A program made the position numbers and the translations under genes. Below are positions 36,256 to 45,791 of a stretch of DNA of 64,000 nucleotides, one piece after another. How positions within the stretch are numbered: position 1 is the stretch's first letter; each line of letters begins with the position of its first letter. The DNA is from Derxia gummosa DSM 723 (GTDB lineage Bacteria > Pseudomonadota > Gammaproteobacteria > Burkholderiales > Burkholderiaceae_E): contig NZ_AXWS01000015.1 in the NCBI RefSeq assembly GCF_000482785.1, positions 161,062 to 225,061 on the forward strand, given 5' to 3'. Under the pieces are notes generated by a model that was given only the letters and a program-made list of their open reading frames with translations, was not told where the DNA came from and searched no databases.

Positions 36256-37179
36256 TCAGGCGTGCTCGCCAGTGGCCGGCTCGCGGGCGGGCATGGCGTC
36301 CGTCGTGACGACGGCCGAGCCGGTATCGGGCAGCGCCGTCGTGCCCGCCTTCATCTCCCGCAGCGGCGCCCAGACGAAATCGCGCGCGAGGCAGAACAGC
36401 CCCGTCACCGCCAGCAGCCGCAGCAGCGGCGTCGCGAGCGGATAGGGCGGCCCGAGCCACAACCCCCAGCCGCAGATGCCGACCAGCACCAGCACCAGCA
36501 GGTGATAGGGCCAGAAGCCCGGCGCGTCGGGCCAGCGCTTCATGAGCCGCGCGGCGACGGCGGTGGCGAGCAGGCCGAGCGCCGCGCCGCCGAGGGTATC
36601 GACCGGCCAGTGCGCGCCGACGCCCACGCGGCTGGCCGCGATCAGCGCGCCGACGAGGATGAGCGCGCCGCGCAGCCAGGCCGGCCGCAGATGCCAGGCC
36701 AGCACCGCCACCGTCACGAAGGCGGTCACGCTGTGGCCCGACGGAAAGCTCACGCGTCGATAGGGCGAGCCGACGAGCCGGAAGGCCTCGGCGTCGAGCA
36801 CGGCGGGCGGACGCGGCAGGTCGAGCAGCGGCTTCATGCCGTGCGTGAACACGGTGGCGACCAGCGCCGCGATCAGCGCGAACCACACGAGCTGGCGGAA
36901 GCGGTGCGCGAAAGGCGCGAGCAGCAGCAGCGCCGGCACGGTGTCGCCGGCGTAGGTGACGAGGCTGAGCGCGCGGTCGGACAGCGGCCGCGCCGCGTCG
37001 TTGATCGCGTGAAAGCCCGCGTGATAGCCGCCCGCGAGCGTCACCGCCGCCGCCGCGCCGCCGAGCAGCAGCGCGAGCAGCGTCGATTGCAGCAGCGAAT
37101 CCCGCGCCGCCCAGACGGGAGGCAGCACGGCGCGGCGCGCCTCGTGGCGACGGCGCAGGGCGGCGAGGTAGGCGGTCAT
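36256..37179 (-). CDS. PAP2-family phosphatase
   Basis: Integral membrane phosphatase of the PAP2 superfamily (307 aa, six or more helices). The three signature motifs are KPLLDLPRPPA, SFPSGHSVTAF and SRVGVGAHWPVDTLGG. Such enzymes dephosphorylate phosphatidic acid or undecaprenyl diphosphate. The four-gene operon context (40102-36256) favours lipid-carrier recycling during envelope sugar transfer. The start overlaps the preceding glycosyltransferase stop by 4 nt. Confidence 0.9.
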   Translation of the reverse strand: MTAYLAALRRRHEARRAVLPPVWAARDSLLQSTLLALLLGGAAAAVTLAGGYHAGFHAINDAARPLSDRALSLVTYAGDTVPALLLLAPFAHRFRQLVWFALIAALVATVFTHGMKPLLDLPRPPAVLDAEAFRLVGSPYRRVSFPSGHSVTAFVTVAVLAWHLRPAWLRGALILVGALIAASRVGVGAHWPVDTLGGAALGLLATAVAARLMKRWPDAPGFWPYHLLVLVLVGICGWGLWLGPPYPLATPLLRLLAVTGLFCLARDFVWAPLREMKAGTTALPDTGSAVVTTDAMPAREPATGEHA

Positions 37180-38927
37180 TGCGCGGGGCGGTCGGCGGGT
37201 TGGGGCGTGGCGGGCGCGTCGGCGCCGGCGCCGGCATCGGCCGGGGCGTCGCCGGGCGCCGGGGGCGTCGCGCGCGGCGTGGCGCTGTCGGCGCGCGGGG
37301 TGGCGGGCGTGGCCGACGGCGCGGCCGTCGGCGCCGAATCCGCCTCGCGCCGCACCAGCAGCACGCCGCCCTGGCGGAATTCCTCCACCAGCACGGCGTT
37401 CGGACCCAACTCGGTTTGCAGCGAGGCCATCTGGTCGATCTTGAGGAAGGCCCATTCGCCCGGCTCGGGCGTGCGCGGCGGCGTGGCCGCGCCGCGATAC
37501 ACGCTGAACGTCGGCAGCTTGGTGCCGTAGCTCACCACCGTCGCGCCGGCCGCGCGCGCATGCAGGCCGGCGGCGCGCGTCGGTTCCTGCTGGCCGTTGG
37601 CGATGGCCGGCACGAGCGCGAACCACACCGCCACCTGCATCGCGATGCCGAGCACCACGAGCGAGGTGAGCGGCGCGCAGATCCAGGCCGCGAAGCCCGC
37701 CACCAGCGCCGCCACCGACACCGCGATATAGCCCGGCCCGACCGCTTCCAGCGCGCCCGCGAGCAGCGCCGCGTCCCAGGGCCGGTGGGTGTTGGCGAGC
37801 ACCGTCGGCAGCCACAGCGGCACGCTCGCGATCACGCCCAGCACGATCCAGCCCGGCAGCATCAGCGCCAGCCGCCCCGGCAGCCGCAGCGCCTGCCGGC
37901 CGAACAGCACGAACAGCGGCGTGCAGCCGTACAGCAGGTAGTGCGGCAGCTGCGTGGACGACGTCGAGAAGATGAGGAAGACCGGCACGAACCACGCGAC
38001 GCAATAGCGGTCGAGCGAATCGCCGGTGCTCGCGCGGCGGAAGGCGCCCGGCAGCAGCGCGCTGAAGGGCGCGACGATGAGCGGCAGCGTCGCGACGTAG
38101 TACCAGAGGTGGCCGCCGTGGCCTTCCATCGTGCGGCTGTAGCGGTTGACGTTGTGGTCGAACAGGAAGTGACGGATGAAGTCGCCGCCGTCGCTCAGCC
38201 AGCAGGCCACACCCCAGGGCAGCACCACGGCCAGCACGATGAGCCAGGCCGCCCAGTCGAAGGCCGAGCGCAGGAAGATGAACAGCCGCCGTTCCCACAG
38301 CGCCCAGATCAGCCCCGTGAGGCCGGGCACCACGATGGCCACCGGCCCCTTGCACAGCACGCCGAGGCCGATCCACAGCGCGGCGCGCAGCAGCGGCGCG
38401 CGCCGGCCGCTTTCGAGATGGCGCCAGAGGTCGAGGCCGGCGGCGGCGAGCAGCAGGTTGAGGATGGCGTCGGCCGTCGCGGCATGGCCGATGAGCGCCG
38501 GGATCAGCCCGAGCGCGAGCGAGGCGGCGGCGAGCCAGGCCTTCTCGGGCTCGTTCTCGCGCTCGCGCACGAAGCCGAAGGTGATCCACATCCAGATCGT
38601 CGCTGCGATCATCGACGGCAGCCGGAACGCAAACTCGTTCACGCCGAACACGCTGACTGAAAGCGCTTGCAGCCAGTAGCTGAGCATCGGCTTGTCGTAG
38701 CGCGGCGCGCCGTCGAGCGTGGTGGTGAGGAAGTTGCCGCTGCGCAGCATCTCCAGCGTCGCCTCGCTGAAGGCGCCTTCGTCGAGGTCGAACAGCGGCT
38801 GCTGGCTGCTGCCGAGCCAGAAGCCCGCGATCGCGAAGATCAGCAGCCCGACGAACACCGGCATGCGCCTCGGCAAGCTGGCGCCGAGGCCGTGGCGGCC
38901 GTTGTCGGTGGAGAAGATGGCGCTCAC
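37176..38927 (-). CDS. ArnT/PMT-like GT-C glycosyltransferase
   Basis: Polytopic GT-C family glycosyltransferase (583 aa, about 12 helices) like ArnT and bacterial PMT_2 proteins, which use polyprenyl-phosphate sugars at the periplasmic face. The acidic catalytic motif is FDLDEGAFSEATLEML in the first periplasmic loop, followed by APRYDKPMLSYWLQAL. SSTQLPHYLLYGCTPLFVLF occurs mid-protein. The tail of about 55 residues is Pro/Ala/Asp-rich. It is coupled by 4-nt overlaps to genes on both sides. The acceptor (lipid A or other) is not known. Confidence 0.88.
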   Translation of the reverse strand: MSAIFSTDNGRHGLGASLPRRMPVFVGLLIFAIAGFWLGSSQQPLFDLDEGAFSEATLEMLRSGNFLTTTLDGAPRYDKPMLSYWLQALSVSVFGVNEFAFRLPSMIAATIWMWITFGFVRERENEPEKAWLAAASLALGLIPALIGHAATADAILNLLLAAAGLDLWRHLESGRRAPLLRAALWIGLGVLCKGPVAIVVPGLTGLIWALWERRLFIFLRSAFDWAAWLIVLAVVLPWGVACWLSDGGDFIRHFLFDHNVNRYSRTMEGHGGHLWYYVATLPLIVAPFSALLPGAFRRASTGDSLDRYCVAWFVPVFLIFSTSSTQLPHYLLYGCTPLFVLFGRQALRLPGRLALMLPGWIVLGVIASVPLWLPTVLANTHRPWDAALLAGALEAVGPGYIAVSVAALVAGFAAWICAPLTSLVVLGIAMQVAVWFALVPAIANGQQEPTRAAGLHARAAGATVVSYGTKLPTFSVYRGAATPPRTPEPGEWAFLKIDQMASLQTELGPNAVLVEEFRQGGVLLVRREADSAPTAAPSATPATPRADSATPRATPPAPGDAPADAGAGADAPATPQPADRPAQ

Positions 38928-40102
38928 GGGCGCGGCTCCGGCGTGCCGGCGGGCGTGGCTGCGGTGCCGGCGGGCGCGCCGCCGCCGCTCACGCCGCCCG
39001 CCTGCGGTGCCGGACTCACGATCGCGAAGCCGCCGGTCTGGCCGAGGCCGGGCATCGCCGGCGGCGTGGTCACGGCCGGCTCGGCCGGTGCCTTCATGCC
39101 GGGCAGCAGATGCCAGCCGCCCGCGTCACCGGCGACCGGGCTGGCGTCGGTGAGCGGCGTCGGGCGCATCGGCTGGAACACGCGCGTCAGCATCTCCGAC
39201 ACGAGGCCGGTGGTGATGAACTGGGCCGCGAACATGAGCAGCAGCATCGCGGTGAAGAACATCGGCCGTCCGCCGATCGACTCGCCCATCACCAGCTTGA
39301 GGAAGGCGAGCCAGGTCATCATCGTCCCGCCCACCGCGCCGAAGATCAGCCCGAGGCTGCCGAAGAAATGCCCCGGCCGCGCCTGGAAGCGCATGAAGAA
39401 GAACACCGTCAGCAGATCGAGGATGACGCGGAAGGTGCGCGAGATGCCGTACTTGCTCTGGCCGACCATGCGGGCGTGGTGGCTCACGTCCATCTCGCCG
39501 ATGCGCTGCGGCGACGTCACCATCGCCGCCCACACCGGGATGAGCCGGTGCATCTCGCCGTACAGGCGCACGCGCTTGATCATCGCCGCGCGGTAGATCT
39601 TGAGCGAGCAGCCGTAGTCGCTGATGCGGATGCCGGTCATGCGGCCGATGAGCCGGTTGGCGATGCGCGACGGGATCTTGCGCAGGATGAGGCCGTCCTT
39701 GCGGTTGGCGCGCCGGCCGCAGAGCAGGTCGAGCTTGCGCTCGATGAGCGCCTTGACCATGCCGGGGATGTCGGCCGGGTCGTTCTGGAGGTCGCCGTCG
39801 AGCGTGGCGATGAGTTCGCCGCGCGCCGCGTCGATGCCGGCCTGCATCGCGGCGGTCTGGCCGAGGTTGCGCGCGAGTTCGAGCGGGCGCACATGGCTGC
39901 CCCACTTGTCGCGCGCCTGCTCGGCTTCGGCCTGGGTCGCGTCGCGGCTGCCGTCGTTGACGAGGATGAGTTCCCACGGGCCGGCATAGCTGCCGAGCGC
40001 GGCATGGACGCGGTCCACCAGCGGCAGCACGTTGCCGGACTCGTGATAGAGCGGGATGACGATGGACAGCGACGGCGCGCTGGCCGGGACGGCTTGGTTC
40101 AT
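38924..40102 (-). CDS. GT2 family polyprenyl-phosphate glycosyltransferase (ArnC/DPM1-like)
   Basis: Glycosyltransferase family 2 enzyme (392 aa) that likely loads a sugar onto undecaprenyl phosphate. Motifs: SLSIVIPLYHESGNV, ELILVNDGSRDAT, the DxD-type ATLDGDLQNDPADIP, SDYGCSLKIYRA and SKYGISRTFRVI. Two C-terminal helices (about 233-255 and 269-290) are as in ArnC. A Pro/Gly/Ala-rich tail of about 80 residues follows. It would supply the donor for the GT-C transferase encoded next. Start ATG 40102 overlaps the upstream gene's stop. Confidence 0.9.
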   Translation of the reverse strand: MNQAVPASAPSLSIVIPLYHESGNVLPLVDRVHAALGSYAGPWELILVNDGSRDATQAEAEQARDKWGSHVRPLELARNLGQTAAMQAGIDAARGELIATLDGDLQNDPADIPGMVKALIERKLDLLCGRRANRKDGLILRKIPSRIANRLIGRMTGIRISDYGCSLKIYRAAMIKRVRLYGEMHRLIPVWAAMVTSPQRIGEMDVSHHARMVGQSKYGISRTFRVILDLLTVFFFMRFQARPGHFFGSLGLIFGAVGGTMMTWLAFLKLVMGESIGGRPMFFTAMLLLMFAAQFITTGLVSEMLTRVFQPMRPTPLTDASPVAGDAGGWHLLPGMKAPAEPAVTTPPAMPGLGQTGGFAIVSPAPQAGGVSGGGAPAGTAATPAGTPEPRP

Positions 40103-41088
40103 GGGCGTTCTTGCGAAGGAATCCGGGAAGGAATGAGCAGGCTGGCGCCGGTCGCGGCGAGCGCGACGGCCAGCATGAGCAGATGAAGTTGCACCGCGGC
40201 GGCGAGCAGCCCGGCGGCCGGCAGGCCCCAGGGCGTCATGGCGAGCAGCACGCCGCTCTCGAAGCTGCCGGCGCCGAGTGGCGCGTGCACGGGCAGCACG
40301 GTGGAAAGATCGCCGCCGATCGCGCCCGCGAGGCCGGCGCCGAAGGGCAGGGCACCGACGAGCGCGAGCACCGCGCCGAGCGCGACCAGCTTCACGCCCC
40401 AGGCGAGCCAGGTGAGGCCGATGTCGCGCGCGAAGGCGCCGGCCGGGCGGTGCAGCAGTTCGAGCGCGGGCGCGAGCCGGGGCACGCGCGCCGACAGCAG
40501 CGGCGCGGCGCGCGCGATGACCAGCGGCGCGACGGCCGAGCCGGCCAGCGCCGCCAGCCCGCCGAGCCGCGCGACGCCGTCGGCCGTGAGCGCGAAGGTC
40601 AGCCCGCCGATGCCCGCGAGCGCCTGGAGGTCGAGCAGCCGCAGCCACAGCAGCACGCCCACGCCGCGCGCCTTGGGCAGTCCGGCCTCGCGGTGCAGCA
40701 GCAGCGGCAGGCCCAGATCGCCGGCGCGCGCGGGCAGCAGCCAGTTGGCGGCGTTGTTGAGCAGCAGGCAGCGCAGCAGGCAGAGGAAGCCGGGCGCGGC
40801 CTCGGGCGGCGCGGGGCGGGCGGGCGTTGCGGCGGCGCCAACCGCCGCTGGCGCCAGCACCTGCACCAGCCGCAGCGCGCGCAGCGCATAGCTGCCGCCC
40901 AGCCCGCCGGCCGCGAGCGCGAGCGGCAGCGCGCCGGCCGCCGCGAACTGGCGCAGCAGCTCGCGCCAGCCCACAGCCGCTTCGACCAGACAGAAATAGA
41001 CGATGAAGATCAGCCCGGCGGTCACGAGCCGCGCGAGTTCGGCGCGGGCGTCGTCCGTGGTGGCAGGGCGGGAATCGGCGTGGGACAT
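40099..41088 (-). CDS. Lysylphosphatidylglycerol synthase TM-region (UPF0104) family protein
   Basis: Polytopic membrane protein (329 aa) with the UPF0104/LPG synthetase TM pattern: GGSYALRALRLVQVL, LLNNAANWLLPARAGDLGLPLLL, and TVLPVHAPLGAGSFESGVLLAM near the C-terminus. Members often accompany glycosyltransferases and are suspected to move lipid-linked substrates across the membrane. It is the first gene of the operon (ATG 41088) and overlaps the GT2 gene by 4 nt. The 192 nt upstream (41089-41280) have no recognisable promoter. Confidence 0.82.
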   Translation of the reverse strand: MSHADSRPATTDDARAELARLVTAGLIFIVYFCLVEAAVGWRELLRQFAAAGALPLALAAGGLGGSYALRALRLVQVLAPAAVGAAATPARPAPPEAAPGFLCLLRCLLLNNAANWLLPARAGDLGLPLLLHREAGLPKARGVGVLLWLRLLDLQALAGIGGLTFALTADGVARLGGLAALAGSAVAPLVIARAAPLLSARVPRLAPALELLHRPAGAFARDIGLTWLAWGVKLVALGAVLALVGALPFGAGLAGAIGGDLSTVLPVHAPLGAGSFESGVLLAMTPWGLPAAGLLAAAVQLHLLMLAVALAATGASLLIPSRIPSQERP

Positions 41089-41280
41089 GAGCGGGTGGTG
41101 GCGAAGCGCTGACACCGTCCGGTCCGACGCTCGATAAGGAAGAAGGCTGCCTCGCGGCACGGCGCGCGCGATTGCGACCCGTCGGCCGGCCCGCTGCGCC
41201 GGGCGCGATTGTATGAAATCGGCCCTGCCGCCCGGCGCGCGCGTGGTGCAATGCGCGGCCGCCGCTTACGCCACGCTTGC

Positions 41281-42228
41281 ATGACCGCCTTCCTCGACAA
41301 CCTCTTCCTCGCCTTCCCGCTGTTCTCGCTGGTGCTGCTGGGCTGGTGCCTCGCGCGCTGGGCCGGCTGGGGCGACGAGGCCGCGCGCACGCTGCTGCGC
41401 TTCGTGTTCGGCATCGGGCTGCCGGCGCTGCTGTTCCGGCTGATGGCGGGGCTGTCGAAGCTGCCGCCGGTGGACGGGCGGCTGCTCGCGGCCTATTTCG
41501 GCAGCGTGTTCGTGGTGTTCGCGCTGGCGCGGCTCGCGGGCTGGAAGGGCTTCGGCATGGACGGCGAGGCGCAGTCGGTGTTCGCGCTCGGCGGCGTGTT
41601 TCCCAACAACGTGATGCTCGGCATCCCGCTGGCGCGCGTGCTGCTCGGCGACGCGGCGCTGCCCGGCGTGGCGCTGGTGCTGGTGTTCAACTCGCTCACG
41701 CTGTGGACGCTCGTGACCGTGTCGGTCGAATGGTCGCGCCACGGCTCGGTATCGCCGGCCGGCTTCGCCAAGGTGGTGAAGAGCGTGCTGACCAATCCGC
41801 TGGTGGCGGCGATCCTGCTGGGCAGCCTGTTCGGCAGCACGCGGCTGGAGCTGCCCGCGCCGGTGGACCGGACGCTGGCGATGATCGGCGACGCCGCCGC
41901 GCCGCTGTCGCTGATCGCGCTGGGCATGGGCATCGTCGAGTATGGGCTGCGCGAGGAGCTGGGGCGGTCGCTCGCGATCGTCGGCTTCAAGCTCGTGGCG
42001 CAGCCGCTGGTGGCGCTGGGCATCGCGCTCGCGCTCGGCATGGGGCCGATGGAGACGGCGGTGGCGGTGCTGATGACGTCGCTCGCAACCGGCTCGAACG
42101 TCTATCTGATGGCCCAGCAGTTCAGGACGATGCAGGGCGCGGTGGCGGGCGCGATCGTGCTGGGCACGGCGCTTGGCGCCATCACCACGCCGCTGGCGAT
42201 CACGCTCGTGCATCTGGCGCGCGGCTGA
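41281..42228 (+). CDS. AEC family transporter
   Basis: Auxin-efflux-carrier family membrane protein (315 aa, about ten helices in two five-helix halves). Recognised by FPLFSLVLLGWCLARW at the start, the mid-first-half GGVFPNNVMLGIPLARVLLG, and the second-half TSLATGSNVYLMAQQF. Substrates of bacterial members are usually organic acids. ATG 41281 follows the sequence CACGCTTGC directly, with no Shine-Dalgarno. It is divergent from the glycosyl operon. Confidence 0.88.
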   Translation: MTAFLDNLFLAFPLFSLVLLGWCLARWAGWGDEAARTLLRFVFGIGLPALLFRLMAGLSKLPPVDGRLLAAYFGSVFVVFALARLAGWKGFGMDGEAQSVFALGGVFPNNVMLGIPLARVLLGDAALPGVALVLVFNSLTLWTLVTVSVEWSRHGSVSPAGFAKVVKSVLTNPLVAAILLGSLFGSTRLELPAPVDRTLAMIGDAAAPLSLIALGMGIVEYGLREELGRSLAIVGFKLVAQPLVALGIALALGMGPMETAVAVLMTSLATGSNVYLMAQQFRTMQGAVAGAIVLGTALGAITTPLAITLVHLARG

Positions 42229-42318
42229 GGGCGGCTCGGGCACGGCCACCGCGACGGGTCAGGATGGGCGACCGCTCGGCGAGGCATGCCGTTTGATGTC
42301 CGCCGGGCGGGAGGCGTC

Positions 42319-42885
42319 TCAGCCCTGGCGCGCAGCGCGCTCGAACAGCCGCTCGGCGTTGCAGGCGGCACCGCGATCGGGCTGGAACTGGATGTGCGGC
42401 AGGTCGAGCATGAGCGGCTTGCCGTCCCCGGCCTGGCGGCTGTCCGGATCGGCGCGGCCCGACGGCGGCTCGCCAACCAGGTGGCGCAGCACCGCCGTGG
42501 CCGATTCCGCGATCAGCCTGACGAGGTCGAGCCGCGCCGCGAGCGACTGGCGTCGGCGCAGGCGCTGGGCCGGATCGTCGAATTCGGGATCGTCGGCGAG
42601 GCGGCGGCTGCTGCGGTCGGCATCGATGCGGGCGATCGCAAGCGTGAGTTCGTCGGCGACGAGGGCGATCTCGACCGCCATGTCGGCGAGGCCGGCGGCC
42701 ATCGTGCCGGTGTCGGCGCTGATGGCGGCGCGCAGGTAGTGCCAGCGCGCCACGCTCAGCCGCAGGGCGCGGCCGTGGCGGTCGTCGTCGTTCAGGGCCT
42801 GGGCCTCGGCGCACCAGAGGTCGAGGCGGGCGAGGGCGAAGCCGAGTTCGGAGCCGGGGACGGCAAGGCGGGTCTGGAAGGTCAT
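42319..42885 (-). CDS. Conserved-looking hypothetical protein
   Basis: Protein of 188 aa that I do not recognise. It appears mostly helical and soluble: residues 12-95 are Ala/Leu/Arg-rich with heptad-like spacing (LGFALARLDLWCAEAQAL, WHYLRAAISADTGTMAAGLA), and 100-140 continue with RRRQSLAARLDLVRLIAESA. The C-terminal 50 residues are Gly/Asp/Pro-rich. No signal peptide or metal motif. Codon pattern matches its neighbours, which supports a real gene. It stands alone between an AEC transporter and a DUF808 gene. The 299 nt upstream (42886-43184) hold only GC-rich hairpin-forming sequence. Confidence 0.6.
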   Translation of the reverse strand: MTFQTRLAVPGSELGFALARLDLWCAEAQALNDDDRHGRALRLSVARWHYLRAAISADTGTMAAGLADMAVEIALVADELTLAIARIDADRSSRRLADDPEFDDPAQRLRRRQSLAARLDLVRLIAESATAVLRHLVGEPPSGRADPDSRQAGDGKPLMLDLPHIQFQPDRGAACNAERLFERAARQG

Positions 42886-43184
42886 GACGGCTTTCCTGTC
42901 GGGAGCGCCTCGCGTTCGCTGGCTGGCGCCGGGTGTTGTTCGATGCGCGCAAGCTTGGCCAGGCGGCCGCGCGCCGCGCAGGTGACAGGCGGTTACGCGC
43001 AGGTATCACTTGCTCCGCCGTCGACGGCGCGGCCGGCGGATGGCGTCCGGCATCGCGCCTGCGGGGATGCGCGCCGGCGGCATCCGGCCGCGAAGCGATC
43101 GCCTTGTCCCGACGCGGCGCGCGGTCGGGCCGGATGTGAGAGATTCCGCGCCAGTCTTTCAACCGCCCACCGGAGCCTTCGCGC

Positions 43185-44114
<930 letters not shown>

Positions 44115-44120
44115 GCGGGA

Positions 44121-45791
44121 ATGTCGCAGGTGTCGGTCCCGTTGTCTGCCGCACCCTTCGGCAGCGACAACCCCGAGCAGCTCGCGCTCAAGCGCGCCCG
44201 CATGGCCTGCGTGGTGCGCTGCGTGCTCGCCTTCGGGCTGACGGCGCTGGCCTCGGCCCAGCGGCTGGAGGTGGCGACCCGGCCGACCGGCGTGTCGGCG
44301 CTGATCGGCTACTGCCTGTTCTCGCTGGCGGCGCTCAACGTGGTGTATCTGCGCCCGGGCACGGCGCGGCTCCAGACCCGCGTCGGCGTCGTGGCCGACC
44401 TGGTGGCGATGGTGCTGCTGCAATCGGTATCGGGCGGGGTGCGCGGCGGGCTGGTGGCGCTGTTCTTCGCGCCGCTGGTGACGTCGTCGCTGCTGCTGGA
44501 GCGCTCGTTCGCGCTGCTGATCGCGGCGGTGGCGAGCATCGCGATCGTGGGCGACACGGTGGTGCGCGACCTGCTCTCGCTGGGTGAGGTGGCGTATTTC
44601 GAGTCGGGTCTGCTGGGCGCGACGATGTTCGTCGTGGCGCTGGTGCTCACCCAGCTGGCCCAGCGCGTGCGCTCGCAGGAATCGCTGGTGGCGGCCACGG
44701 CGGCCGAGCTGAACGCGCAGTTCCGCGTCAACGCCACCGTGATCGAGGCGATGTCGCAGGGCGTGCTCATCATCGGCCGCGACGCGCACATCCAGCTGTC
44801 CAATCCGGCGGCGCGCCGGCTGCTCGGCCGCGAGCTGGCGGCGCTCGAAGGCCGCACCGCCATGAGCAACGGCGGCCACTGGTGGGAGCTGGCGACGCTG
44901 CTCCAGACCTGGGTGCGCAACCAGGCGCGCGGCCTGCCGCCGGCGGTGATGCTCACGCTGCCGCCCGACGACGAGGCGCCGGGCGCCGGCCCGCGCAAGC
45001 TGAGGCTGAGGCCCGTGGGCCTGGGCGGCGCGATCGGCACGGGCGACGCGCCGCTCGTCATATACATCGAGGATCTGGCCGAGACCGAAACCCAGGCCAG
45101 CCAACTCAAGCTCGCCTCGATGGGGCGGCTGACGGCCAGCATCGCGCACGAGATCCGCAATCCGCTCGCTGCCATCGCGCATGCCAACGCGCTGCTGCGC
45201 GAGAGCGCCGACCCGATCGACGCGCGCCTGCACGACATCGTGGGCGACAACGCGCGCCGCATCGACCGCATCGTCGAGGACATCCTGTCGGTGTCGCAGA
45301 GCACGCGCATCGAGCCCGAGACGCTGCGCCTGCGCGACGCGATCGACACCGCCGTGGCCGAGCTGCTGCCCGGCGGCCCCGAGGCGCGGGCGCGCGTGAG
45401 CATCGACGTGCCGGCCGACGCCACGCTGCGCTTCGACCGCATGCACTTCGGCCGCATCGTCGGCAACCTGCTCGCCAACGCGCTGCGCCATGCGAGCGCG
45501 ACGCCGGGCGCGATCGCGGTGCAGCTGCGTCTGGGCGCCGGCGGCGGCTCGGTGCTGCTCGTGGCCGACGATGGCGAAGGCGTCGCACCCGAACATCTGC
45601 GCAAGCTGTTCGAACCCTTCTTCACCACGCACCGCAAGGGCACGGGCCTCGGACTCTATCTGTCGCGCGAACTGGCCAGCGCCAACGGCGCGACACTGGT
45701 GCTGCAATCGCCGGGCGGCGGCCAGGGCCGCCATCGCGGCGCCTGCTTCGCGCTGCGCCTGCCCGCCGCGCTCGCACAGGAAGCCTCATGA
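44121..45791 (+). CDS. pilS: Two-component sensor histidine kinase PilS
   Basis: Membrane sensor kinase for type IV pilin expression (556 aa). The N-terminal third has about six helices, followed by a PAS-like region (NATVIEAMSQGVLIIGRD). The H-box is ASIAHEIRNPLAAIAHANAL, the N-box GRIVGNLLANALRHAS, and the G-boxes LVADDGEGVAPEHLRKLFEP and HRKGTGLGLYLSREL. Its stop overlaps the pilR start (ATGA). In relatives PilS senses pilin in the membrane; no pilin gene is in this window. Confidence 0.9.
   Translation: MSQVSVPLSAAPFGSDNPEQLALKRARMACVVRCVLAFGLTALASAQRLEVATRPTGVSALIGYCLFSLAALNVVYLRPGTARLQTRVGVVADLVAMVLLQSVSGGVRGGLVALFFAPLVTSSLLLERSFALLIAAVASIAIVGDTVVRDLLSLGEVAYFESGLLGATMFVVALVLTQLAQRVRSQESLVAATAAELNAQFRVNATVIEAMSQGVLIIGRDAHIQLSNPAARRLLGRELAALEGRTAMSNGGHWWELATLLQTWVRNQARGLPPAVMLTLPPDDEAPGAGPRKLRLRPVGLGGAIGTGDAPLVIYIEDLAETETQASQLKLASMGRLTASIAHEIRNPLAAIAHANALLRESADPIDARLHDIVGDNARRIDRIVEDILSVSQSTRIEPETLRLRDAIDTAVAELLPGGPEARARVSIDVPADATLRFDRMHFGRIVGNLLANALRHASATPGAIAVQLRLGAGGGSVLLVADDGEGVAPEHLRKLFEPFFTTHRKGTGLGLYLSRELASANGATLVLQSPGGGQGRHRGACFALRLPAALAQEAS

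Noticed and set aside
41172..41217. Promoter for the AEC gene from TTGCGA (41172) and TATGAA (41212)
   Set aside because: The spacer is 34 nt, far outside the 16-18 nt range, and no alternative -35 fits.
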